Assembly (NCBI GenBank): GCA_013122435.1
Contig: WYDT01000005.1
Span: 310,001 to 374,000, forward strand
Length of the DNA: 64,000 nucleotides
Source: Chloroflexi bacterium AL-N1
Lineage (GTDB): Bacteria > Chloroflexota > Chloroflexia > Chloroflexales > Roseiflexaceae
Direction: 5' to 3'
Part shown: positions 47,009-57,400 of the stretch, in pieces
Position numbering within the stretch: position 1 is the stretch's first letter
How the letters are laid out: each line of letters opens with the position of its first letter
Made by a program: the position numbers and the translations under genes
The notes under the pieces: generated by a model
What the model saw: only the letters and a program-made list of their open reading frames with translations
What the model was told of the DNA's origin: nothing
Database searches by the model: none

Positions 47009-47246
47009 AGTAGCCTCTTGGTGCTGAACCCTACAACTACGGATAAACTGACAGGTTAATGATCTGACAGAGATATTATCGTAGCATACTCGCTGCCACA
47101 CAGCAACCACTTCTTCCCCAACGGATAAAAAGTCACAACCGTAAGTTGTGATATATTTCACCTAAATCGAGTTCTTTGTGCTATTCTTCATTAATAACAA
47201 CGCTACATGGGTCTGTATTGAGCAGACTAGCGAAAGGCAGGTTCTT

Positions 47247-47558
47247 ATGCCAAGGCCAAAGCGTCGACCACATCATCTAATTCCTGTTGCTCGTGATTAT
47301 ATCGAAGCACAGGTGCCAGAACTCAAAAACGCCCCACTCCGATTCAGACAACTCGATGGACCTGCGGGTGGTCCGCGTTATGCGGCGTTTGCTGCTAAAT
47401 GCACCACGAACGATTGTCCATACAATGTACCACCGAAAGTGTCTGAAGCAGGTCGATGTCCTATCTGCGATTGCCGCTTCCGCTGTTCAGCGCGTGTCCT
47501 ACTTAACCGAGATGGTGATATAATTCAAACCACACAAAGTACTATTCGCTGGGGATAG
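47247..47558 (+). CDS. Small Cys-rich (zinc-ribbon-like) hypothetical protein
   Basis: A 103-residue basic protein beginning MPRPKRRPHHLIPVARDYIE. The C-terminal half has clustered cysteines: AAKCTTNDCPYNVP and CPICDCRFRC, suggesting a zinc ribbon. AGGCAGG precedes the ATG at 47247. It lies 28 nt ahead of the M24 peptidase gene and may share its transcript. Family not recognised. Confidence 0.6.
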   Translation: MPRPKRRPHHLIPVARDYIEAQVPELKNAPLRFRQLDGPAGGPRYAAFAAKCTTNDCPYNVPPKVSEAGRCPICDCRFRCSARVLLNRDGDIIQTTQSTIRWG

Positions 47559-47586
47559 CTAACTGATTGTAGGTTAAGGATAGGCT

Positions 47587-48771
47587 ATGCTGTTGCAAGA
47601 AAAAGCCGATCAGGCACACACCTTGCTCGCCAGCAGCGCACTTGATTGCTGGTTAACTTTCGTACGCGAAACAACGGTTACACCTGATCCAGGCGTGGAT
47701 CTGGTGGTGGGTACCGACGTAACCTGGCCATCGGCGTTTCTGCTGGGGCGCAATGGTGCACGCATCGCCATTGTGGGTCGCCACGATGTGCCAAACGTAC
47801 GGGCAACTGGTGTTTTTCACGACATAGTGAGCTATGATGAGAGCATGCGTCAAGCATTAGTTGATGTGCTCCATCGACTCAATCCACAACATATCGGCTT
47901 AAACTACAGCATCGACGATAAAACTGCCGATGGCCTGACCCACGGTATGTGGTTGATGCTTAACGATCTGTTGTGTGGTACACCATTTGTGGAGCGGCTG
48001 ACGAGCGCTGCACCATTGTTGAGTACGCTGCGAGCACGGAAAACATGCAACGAGATCGAGCGTATCAAAGCAGCTATCGCCACCACGGAAGAGATTGTTA
48101 CGTTAACCGAAGCACAACTTCGCGTAGGTGTGAGCGAGGCCGCTATCGGTGCCTTTGTGCACGAGCAATTTCGCTCCCGAGGACTTCCCAGTGCATGGTC
48201 GTGGGAGAGTTGCCCGATTGTGAATACGGGTCCTGAGTCGGAAGCGGGGCATGGCCAACCACGTGACGATCTGTTCATTGCTCCTGGCCATCTCGTACAT
48301 ATGGATCTGGGTGTGCAACAGGATGGTTATTGCTCAGATATTCAACGTATGTGGTATGTCCCACGATCTGGCGAGAACGAACCGCCTCCCGAAATCAAGC
48401 ATGCCTTTGCAGCAGTGATCGCCGCTATCGATGCTGGTGCAGCATTGCTGAAACCAGGGATAAAGGGTTATCAGGTTGATGCAGCGGCTCGCCAGGTCAT
48501 TGTTGATAATGGCTTTGAAGAATACAAACATGCCTTTGGACATAGCCTTGGGCGTGCCTGCCACGATGGCGGACCGCTGCTTGGCCCACGCTGGGAACGC
48601 TATGGCACAACGCCAGATATCCCGATAGAAGTTGGTAATGTGTTTACCCTCGAACTCGGTGTTCAGACTTCCGCCGGTTACATTGGTATTGAAGAGGATG
48701 TGGTGGTAACCGAGCAAGGCTGTGAATATCTTTCAACACCACAACGCGAGTTGACCCTTATTTCAACCTAA
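47587..48771 (+). CDS. M24 family metallopeptidase (Xaa-Pro dipeptidase-like)
   Basis: A 394-residue pita-bread-fold peptidase. An N-terminal creatinase-like domain (residues 1-150) precedes the catalytic domain. The five metal ligands appear in order: Asp in VHMDLGVQQDGYCSD (two Asp), His in HAFGHSLGRACHDGG, Glu in FTLELGVQ and Glu in GIEEDVVVTEQG. It probably cleaves Xaa-Pro dipeptides or related peptides in the cytosol. It converges on the flavoprotein gene, 10 nt between stops. Confidence 0.9.
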   Translation: MLLQEKADQAHTLLASSALDCWLTFVRETTVTPDPGVDLVVGTDVTWPSAFLLGRNGARIAIVGRHDVPNVRATGVFHDIVSYDESMRQALVDVLHRLNPQHIGLNYSIDDKTADGLTHGMWLMLNDLLCGTPFVERLTSAAPLLSTLRARKTCNEIERIKAAIATTEEIVTLTEAQLRVGVSEAAIGAFVHEQFRSRGLPSAWSWESCPIVNTGPESEAGHGQPRDDLFIAPGHLVHMDLGVQQDGYCSDIQRMWYVPRSGENEPPPEIKHAFAAVIAAIDAGAALLKPGIKGYQVDAAARQVIVDNGFEEYKHAFGHSLGRACHDGGPLLGPRWERYGTTPDIPIEVGNVFTLELGVQTSAGYIGIEEDVVVTEQGCEYLSTPQRELTLIST

Positions 48772-48781
48772 ACACACATAG

Positions 48782-50542
48782 CTACTCAAGCAGCCGACCG
48801 GCCACTGCGAGTTGTGCATATTCCTCCAGTGCTTGAACGATTTCAGGCGCTGGTTGTGGTATGTCCACGGTTGATAACACCACTTCGTCATTGTGTAGCG
48901 CTGCCACCACCGTTTGCTGCCAGTCTGGTGCCGTTTGGGGGTAATCGCGCCGTTGATGCGCGCCACGACTCTCGGTGCGTAGCAAGGCTGAGAGTACAGT
49001 TGCTTCTGCCGAGAGCAACATGCTCTTGAGGTCCAGCGCCGCCGATAGATTGGCCATATGTGGTGCACCCTTCTGCGGCACGACAGCTTGCTGCTCTCGC
49101 ATAGCATGGATCGTCCGCAGGGCTTGCGAGAGACCCGCTTCATCACGTACCATCCCGGCGTGTTGCCACATCGTCTGTTGGAGGTTGTCGATCAGCGACA
49201 GTGCCGTGTCACGATTTGTGCGTGCAAGCTGTTGTCCATGTGCCAGACAGGTGCTTAACTGATCTGTATCAATAGCCGTTGTTGCGTGTGAAGCCACATA
49301 GTCCGCAGCAGCCTCACCGGCCCGTCGCCCAAAGACCATACATTCAACCAGACTATTGCCGCCCAGTCGGTTTGCCCCATGCACACCCGCTGTCGTCTCA
49401 CCCGCCGCGTAGAGACCCGGTACCCCGGTGCTATGGGTGTCAGGCTCCACCCGAACGCCCCCCATGGAGTAATGAGCCGTCGGTGCGACTTCCATCGGGT
49501 CACGCGTGATATCGACGCCACCATAGGTTTGAAATTGCTGGATCATTTTTGGCAATCTGTCTTGAATGGTTGTAGCTGGGATGTGGCTGATGTCCAGCCA
49601 GACACCACCGTGTGACGTGCCACGGCCTTCCAGAATTTCATTGTAGTTGGCCAGCGCCACGCGATCACGTGTGCTCAATTCCATCCGTTCTGCATCGTAG
49701 TTGGCCATATAGCGTTCGCCTTTGGCATTGTACAAGCGGCCACCTTCGCCCCGTACCGCCTCGGTCACCAGGGTACCTTCGGCTTCTTCTGGCCATACCA
49801 TGCCAGTCGGGTGAAATTGCACCAGTTCCATATCGGCGATCTGGGCACCGACGCGCAAGGCCAGGGCTATGCCATCACCGGTGTTTTCGCGCCGTCGTGA
49901 TGAGCTTCGGCGATAGATGTGGATATGGCCACCGGCTGCCAGTACCACCGATCCGGTCTCGATGGCGAGCGCAGTGCCGTCCACCAGCTTAAACGCCAGG
50001 ACCCCACTCACCCGCCCATTAGTGAGCAAAATATCCGTCACATACATGTTTTCTAAAATCGTGATATTGCGTCGATCTATCTCCGCAACTAATGCTTTGA
50101 TCATGGCACGTCCGGTATAGTCGCCCACAAAACAGGTCCGTCGATAGCAGTGTGCACCAAAATAGCGTTGGAGCAAGCGCCCATCGTTACCACGTGCAAA
50201 GGGGACGCCATAGGTAAGCAGATCATCAATGGCTTGGGGCGCCTCACGACAGAGGATTTCGACTACCTCTGGATCACTCAACATATGCCCCTCGTGCAAG
50301 GTGTCTGCAGCGTGTGTAACCCAGGAGTCTGCCGGGTCCATTGTTCCTAAGGCCGCGTTAATGCCGCCTGCGGCAAGCACTGTGTGTGCATCAGCACGGG
50401 GGCGTTTCCCAAGTACGAGGGGCTGGATGCCCTGCTCGTGTAGTGCAATCGCCGCCCGTAGACCCGCTGCTCCTGAGCCGATTACGGCCACCTCCGTCTG
50501 GATTCTTTTACTTCGTGGAACTGTGTAAATACTATTTGCCAT
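48782..50542 (-). CDS. SdhA/FrdA/NadB-type FAD flavoprotein
   Basis: A 586-residue flavoprotein of the succinate dehydrogenase/fumarate reductase/L-aspartate oxidase family. FAD loop VAVIGSGAAGLRAAIALHEQ, AAGGINAALG, the catalytic-region LVQFHPTGMVWPEEAEGTL and EAVRGEGGRLYNAKGERYM, PTAHYSMGGVRVEPDTHSTG and HGANRLGGNSLVECMVFGRR are all intact; the C-terminal helical domain has ESRGAHQRRDYPQTAPDWQQ. No iron-sulfur or membrane subunit lies beside it, so a stand-alone role as L-aspartate oxidase or soluble fumarate reductase is plausible. The window does not decide between them. Confidence 0.85.
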   Translation of the reverse strand: MANSIYTVPRSKRIQTEVAVIGSGAAGLRAAIALHEQGIQPLVLGKRPRADAHTVLAAGGINAALGTMDPADSWVTHAADTLHEGHMLSDPEVVEILCREAPQAIDDLLTYGVPFARGNDGRLLQRYFGAHCYRRTCFVGDYTGRAMIKALVAEIDRRNITILENMYVTDILLTNGRVSGVLAFKLVDGTALAIETGSVVLAAGGHIHIYRRSSSRRRENTGDGIALALRVGAQIADMELVQFHPTGMVWPEEAEGTLVTEAVRGEGGRLYNAKGERYMANYDAERMELSTRDRVALANYNEILEGRGTSHGGVWLDISHIPATTIQDRLPKMIQQFQTYGGVDITRDPMEVAPTAHYSMGGVRVEPDTHSTGVPGLYAAGETTAGVHGANRLGGNSLVECMVFGRRAGEAAADYVASHATTAIDTDQLSTCLAHGQQLARTNRDTALSLIDNLQQTMWQHAGMVRDEAGLSQALRTIHAMREQQAVVPQKGAPHMANLSAALDLKSMLLSAEATVLSALLRTESRGAHQRRDYPQTAPDWQQTVVAALHNDEVVLSTVDIPQPAPEIVQALEEYAQLAVAGRLLE

Positions 50543-51199
50543 CTTTTCACACCTTTCGCATACCTTTTACCCTCAAGCCCAACAAGAGACAGTGAGAACT
50601 GTCCTTATTATGGTAAGGGGAAAAGGGTGATTTGTCTAAGATATATTAGTTTAGAAACTTATAACTAGAAAATATGATTTAACTTTTTTGTCTATTTCGC
50701 TGGAGTCGTTATAGGGGACACCCCCGAGTAGTTGTAACACAGAGGAACTCAGATAAGAAACGATGGAGCGGCAGAGCGAAGGGGCGATGGAGCGACAGAG
50801 CGGCGGAGCGATGGAGCATTGAAGAGTGCCCCCCACGATGTAGCGGTGGTTTGCAACCGCCGACCTATGTTGCTTGTGGAGTGATGAGGGCATTGATCCA
50901 TGGCATGCGCGCATTCTGCCACCCGCGCGGCATACGCCTCGCTTTTGACAGCAGGTACCTGCATCCCTTGCGGAGGCCAGGGGCGCGGTGCCCTGGCCGA
51001 GGGTGGGTTGGCCGCCCACCCCAAAAACCCCACGACCCTCTGGCAACACCAAGGGCAATAGAAGCTTCCCAAACAATGGGAACAAAAACGCTTGCGGTTA
51101 TCGTGAAGAAGCCCTATCATGAACAATGACATCTCTGCCCTGCGGTGACTCTGTGATATCAACAGCAATCGTCACAAACAGAGCAAAACGTGGTATGTG
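50543..51199. other. Gene-free region with low-complexity DNA
   Basis: No convincing gene is seen. It contains a stretch of GAGCGGCAGAGCG / CGATGGAGCG-type repeats (50764-50820) and a palindrome GCGGTGGTTTGCAACCGCC (50841-50859) related to the repeats at 17 and 20 kb. Short frames across the region have repeat-like composition. Confidence 0.5.
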
Positions 51200-51469
51200 A
51201 GCAGGTCTTTCGCAACTCGGTAGTTAAAAGTCTCCAAACGGGCGATAGCCATGGGCAAGTGTCGGACTTTTAACCAGTGTTTGAGTGATAGCTACGGGAA
51301 ACTGATCTGCTCGCAACTTAACAGGGGTTTTGCAGCAGAAAGTGTTTTTCGAGGATTGACACGTTATGGTATACTTTGAGCATAGATTTGACCGCACAGG
51401 ACGGCTTGTACGCGACGAAACGGACCCATTCCGACCTGGAACTACCCTTGGGTATATTATAAATCGAGC
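51200..51469 (+). promoter_or_regulatory. CRISPR leader
   Basis: The 270 bp left of the first repeat are fairly AT-rich and non-coding. They contain an inverted repeat, GTTAAAAGTC (51223-51232) with GACTTTTAAC (51265-51274), and promoter-like elements TTGACA (51356-51361) and TATACT (51370-51375), which are not ideally spaced with each other. The position at the end with uniform repeats and opposite the degenerate end supports its being the leader; the repeat's GAAAC end also gives this direction. Confidence 0.65.
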
Positions 51470-54400
51470 GCTACATATCTTTCGACTCGCTACAGAGTAC
51501 TGAAACAACACGATACGTGGTGTCGCGCACCCCAGAACACGGCTACATATCTTTCGACTCGCTACAGAGTACTGAAACCGCATAGGTAACTGATAGTTTG
51601 GGTTCATTGCTTGGGCTACATATCTTTCGACTCGCTACAGAGTACTGAAACTCTGTAAGGCGGTGAGCAGTCGTCGGACCTGAGCGCGCTACATATCTTT
51701 CGACTCGCTACAGAGTACTGAAACTCCACGATCCACTGGGGTTTCTCGAAACGATCAAGCTACATATCTTTCGACTCGCTACAGAGTACTGAAACTTCGG
51801 GAACTCATCGTCTTCTACGTCACCTGTGAGGGCTACATATCTTTCGACTCGCTACAGAGTACTGAAACTTTATGGGCGGCGCGCATTCGGCGCTCAATTA
51901 ATTTGCTACATATCTTTCGACTCGCTACAGAGTACTGAAACAAGAGAAAAGGGGCACCGTAAGAAGCGGTTTGAGGGCTACATATCTTTCGACTCGCTAC
52001 AGAGTACTGAAACCGCTGTTCCGGAGCCTCTCGGTTCGCTTGTCGACGGCTACATATCTTTCGACTCGCTACAGAGTACTGAAACTTGGTATCAGTTGAT
52101 TGAAGAATCAGATGCCACACGGCTACATATCTTTCGACTCGCTACAGAGTACTGAAACTTCGGGAACTCATCGTCTTCTACGTCACCTGTGAGGCTACAT
52201 ATCTTTCGACTCGCTACAGAGTACTGAAACTTATTCAGGACCTGAAAGAAGACTACAAAGCCAGCGCTACATATCTTTCGACTCGCTACAGAGTACTGAA
52301 ACAGATAACACTTGTGGAGTCTGGCGGGTCGTTGGACGCTACATATCTTTCGACTCGCTACAGAGTACTGAAACATTGTGCAAGGCATTTTGATATAATA
52401 GACTAAAGAAGCTACATATCTTTCGACTCGCTACAGAGTACTGAAACTTTGTTAGGGGTACCGTATAACCACACGTTACCAGGCTACATATCTTTCGACT
52501 CGCTACAGAGTACTGAAACAATGTTACAACACAAACACTACACACAAATCAAGAGAGCTACATATCTTTCGACTCGCTACAGAGTACTGAAACTGGTCCT
52601 GGAGTTGAAGGCTAAAGCAAGGAAGAAGCTACATATCTTTCGACTCGCTACAGAGTACTGAAACTCGTCTCCGGCGTGCTGAGGGCGATTTGTACCGCAG
52701 GCTACATATCTTTCGACTCGCTACAGAGTACTGAAACCAGAAGCAGGTGATCCCAATTTGGGATCACCTCACGCTACATATCTTTCGACTCGCTACAGAG
52801 TACTGAAACATGTTAGTGATGACGAAGCCGACGCGTTAGGCGTCGGCTACATATCTTTCGACTCGCTACAGAGTACTGAAACTTGACATCCAGTTCTGTG
52901 GACCTGTACTGGACTCGCTACATATCTTTCGACTCGCTACAGAGTACTGAAACTCTGGACCACCACTTATCCGCGTCGTTCCATTTGGCTACATATCTTT
53001 CGACTCGCTACAGAGTACTGAAACGCAAAGTTCATGGTTTTATCACCATACAATGTCAAGCTACATATCTTTCGACTCGCTACAGAGTACTGAAACGTGC
53101 CTACGACACCGAAGGACTCGAAGCCGCGCAGTGCTACATATCTTTCGACTCGCTACAGAGTACTGAAACCTTGTTGATATGTGGATTCCATGTGTAGGTG
53201 CACCAGCTACATATCTTTCGACTCGCTACAGAGTACTGAAACTGTATCGGCAATATTACTATGTCACGAATTTTGAAGCTACATATCTTTCGACTCGCTA
53301 CAGAGTACTGAAACGATGAATTAATACTCGTAGAAGTCAATACACGACCAGCTACATATCTTTCGACTCGCTACAGAGTACTGAAACTTACTCATGACGT
53401 GCCTCGCTGTGTGCGATAGAGTGGCTACATATCTTTCGACTCGCTACAGAGTACTGAAACACTTTGAGCGTCGTCGGTCCGGTCGTCATGAAGTTGCTAC
53501 ATATCTTTCGACTCGCTACAGAGTACTGAAACGCGCAGATCGATATGGAATCTATGAGTGATGCAGAGCTACATATCTTTCGACTCGCTACAGAGTACTG
53601 AAACAGTGAGGAGTAATAACTATGAATGAAAATTCACTCTGCTACATATCTTTCGACTCGCTACAGAGTACTGAAACACGCCCAGAACGCTGCATCAGCT
53701 AAGTCAAATGGGCTACATATCTTTCGACTCGCTACAGAGTACTGAAACCTGAATATGTCATCCAGTTCGGCGCGACTGTCGTCAGCTACATATCTTTCGA
53801 CTCGCTACAGAGTACTGAAACTGCTCACGTGTTGGAGGGAATTGAACGTGCTTACGGCTACATATCTTTCGACTCGCTACAGAGTACTGAAACTTACATT
53901 GATGGCATGCTTCACAGGTTCCTCAGCGAGCTACATATCTTTCGACTCGCTACAGAGTACTGAAACATGATCATCGTCACATGGCGCGTAGATGAAAGTG
54001 GGCTACATATCTTTCGACTCGCTACAGAGTACTGAAACGTGACAATGGGGGTATCAGCGCCCGCAACGTTGACGCTACATATCTTTCGACTCGCTACAGA
54101 GTACTGAAACCTGCGGCGTCGTACAGTGCCTGAGCCATGTCGTTGAGCTACATATCTTTCGACTCGCTACAGAGTACTGAAACACAAGAACTCGATGGAC
54201 AAGGACGGGTACGGAGAAGCTACATATCTTTCGACTCGCTACAGAGTACTGAAACAATGCTACATCACAAACATCGCGCACAAATTAAGAGCTACATATC
54301 TTTCGACTCGCTACAGAGTACTGAAACTACAACATAGACCTCGCTGTTGCGGCTGTTTTAGGGCTACATATCTTTCGACTCGCTACAGAGTACTGAAACC

Positions 54401-57400
54401 TAGTCTCCTCGGGTTTGAGAGCGTAGGCCAGAAGGCTACATATCTTTCGACTCGCTACAGAGTACTGAAACGTGTCGACAGGCGTAATAGCCACCGTATG
54501 GCGCGGCTACATATCTTTCGACTCGCTACAGAGTACTGAAACAGTAAAAAAGCGGCTATCATCTCCGCCATACAGAAAGCTACATATCTTTCGACTCGCT
54601 ACAGAGTACTGAAACCAGAGTAGGATATAGTGGTAGAAATGAAAAGGCGCGCTACATATCTTTCGACTCGCTACAGAGTACTGAAACCTTTTGGTGGACA
54701 GACCGTGCGGGGGCCAGACTACGCTACATATCTTTCGACTCGCTACAGAGTACTGAAACGCACGTTCCAGAGCAATCTGGCCACAAGATATACCAGCTAC
54801 ATATCTTTCGACTCGCTACAGAGTACTGAAACGTTAGGACGCGGTAGCCAAGCATTTTCGGGCTGAAGCTACATATCTTTCGACTCGCTACAGAGTACTG
54901 AAACGCAAACATCTGGTAACCCCGCATGAGTAGTTCCATAGCTACATATCTTTCGACTCGCTACAGAGTACTGAAACAGGGTAGAAATTGAGGGCATTAG
55001 TTCTTCCTTGCTTTGCTACATATCTTTCGACTCGCTACAGAGTACTGAAACACAATCCACAATGTCGATAAGCAATTCCAGCGCTACGCTACATATCTTT
55101 CGACTCGCTACAGAGTACTGAAACGTGATAACACTCAATTCGACTGCAACCGTGGAACGGCTACATATCTTTCGACTCGCTACAGAGTACTGAAACATCA
55201 GGGGAAAGAAGTGTTTCTCAAGTACTACATGCTACATATCTTTCGACTCGCTACAGAGTACTGAAACGGTATCATCAAAAACCTCCTAGAGCGCCTGTGT
55301 CTAGCTACATATCTTTCGACTCGCTACAGAGTACTGAAACACCGCAAACGCATCTGCACTGTGCTCTGTCCATTGGCTACATATCTTTCGACTCGCTACA
55401 GAGTACTGAAACAGTTGTAGAGAGATTTCATAGCGTGGGTATTGGTGGGCTACATATCTTTCGACTCGCTACAGAGTACTGAAACACATTCCTCATTCTT
55501 GAATACGCAGGAGTTTTGGGCTACATATCTTTCGACTCGCTACAGAGTACTGAAACATGGTCAGGGCAAGCCATAGGACGTAGGCTTGCCGCTACATATC
55601 TTTCGACTCGCTACAGAGTACTGAAACGAAAGTATTAGCACACAGATGTGCGCTAATTTTTGTGCTACATATCTTTCGACTCGCTACAGAGTACTGAAAC
55701 TTGTGGTGTTCAGCTTCAAAACGTGCCCAAACTTACGGCTACATATCTTTCGACTCGCTACAGAGTACTGAAACGATGGGACATCGTTTGGTGTCTTTTG
55801 TCGGCGAAAGCTACATATCTTTCGACTCGCTACAGAGTACTGAAACTGACGGAATAAAGGTAATCAAGCAACAAGGAATAAGCTACATATCTTTCGACTC
55901 GCTACAGAGTACTGAAACTCAACACTCGCTTTGGGTAGGCGTAAATAGCCTGTGGCTACATATCTTTCGACTCGCTACAGAGTACTGAAACATAATGGCA
56001 CAGGGACACGCAAAGGCTCAGATGCAGCTACATATCTTTCGACTCGCTACAGAGTACTGAAACACGCAAAGCGATCTCCTATGCCATCGGCAAACAGGCT
56101 ACATATCTTTCGACTCGCTACAGAGTACTGAAACTCACTGGTGATAATGCCGAGTCCGCTATAGGCAACGCTACATATCTTTCGACTCGCTACAGAGTAC
56201 TGAAACGTGGCACTTGCCACACCACCACCTTGCGCGAGTGGCTACATATCTTTCGACTCGCTACAGAGTACTGAAACATCTCTTCCGCAATCGCAATCCA
56301 GTCCGTGCCAAGCTACATATCTTTCGACTCGCTACAGAGTACTGAAACCCGCCTGCCCATACGGACAGAGTTTCACGACAGATGCTACATATCTTTCGAC
56401 TCGCTACAGAGTACTGAAACTACTGGTTCGCTGGATGTCTCTCCTAAACTGCTCGAGCTACATATCTTTCGACTCGCTACAGAGTACTGAAACTCGACGT
56501 AGGCACCCACGATTGACTCCAGCGTGACGAGGCTACATATCTTTCGACTCGCTACAGAGTACTGAAACTTCAGAATGTCGGTTTCTCTGAACGGGTGCGG
56601 CACGGCTACATATCTTTCGACTCGCTACAGAGTACTGAAACAGAAAAAGCGCGGTCGACAGAGTCCGCGCCAGATCTGCTACATATCTTTCGACTCGCTA
56701 CAGAGTACTGAAACTGAATTTGTTATAGCGCTTGGCCCGTTCGACAAGGGCTACATATCTTTCGACTCGCTACAGAGTACTGAAACGATAACAGGATTAT
56801 CAGGTAATTATCAGGTTGATAGCTACATATCTTTCGACTCGCTACAGAGTACTGAAACATCTGATTTTGTTCACGTCGTAGGCGTTGAAATATCGGCTAC
56901 ATATCTTTCGACTCGCTACAGAGTACTGAAACTCCGCCAGAGATGCTAGAACTGGGGGAGGAATAATTGCTACATATCTTTCGACTCGCTACAGAGTACT
57001 GAAACTTTTCCAGAGCGGGCAACTCAGGCAGATAATCTAGCTACATATCTTTCGACTCGCTACAGAGTACTGAAACAACGATAGGAGCGATGTTTCCTGA
57101 TGAAGTCAAAGCTACATATCTTTCGACTCGCTACAGAGTACTGAAACTTATCTAAGACACGCGCTAGCTGGATGACAGCCGATGCTACATATCTTTCGAC
57201 TCGCTACAGAGTACTGAAACAACTTGGCAAGCTGGGCGCTCGTGCTTACCGCGAGCTACATATCTTTCGACTCGCTACAGAGTACTGAAACAGCTCATGC
57301 ATACGTCCGCGCAACTCAGCCGCGCTAGCTACATATCTTTCGACTCGCTACAGAGTACTGAAACGGCGCTATGTGGCCGTGGGTATAACGTGGTTATAGG

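Noticed and set aside
50651..51168. Minus-strand frames with APSLCRSIAPSLCRSI-type repeats
   Set aside because: They are translations of low-complexity GAGCGGCAGAGCG-type DNA.
51356..51375. TTGACA and TATACT in the CRISPR leader as one promoter
   Set aside because: They are only 8 bp apart, too close to act as a -35/-10 pair; each may belong to a weaker promoter.
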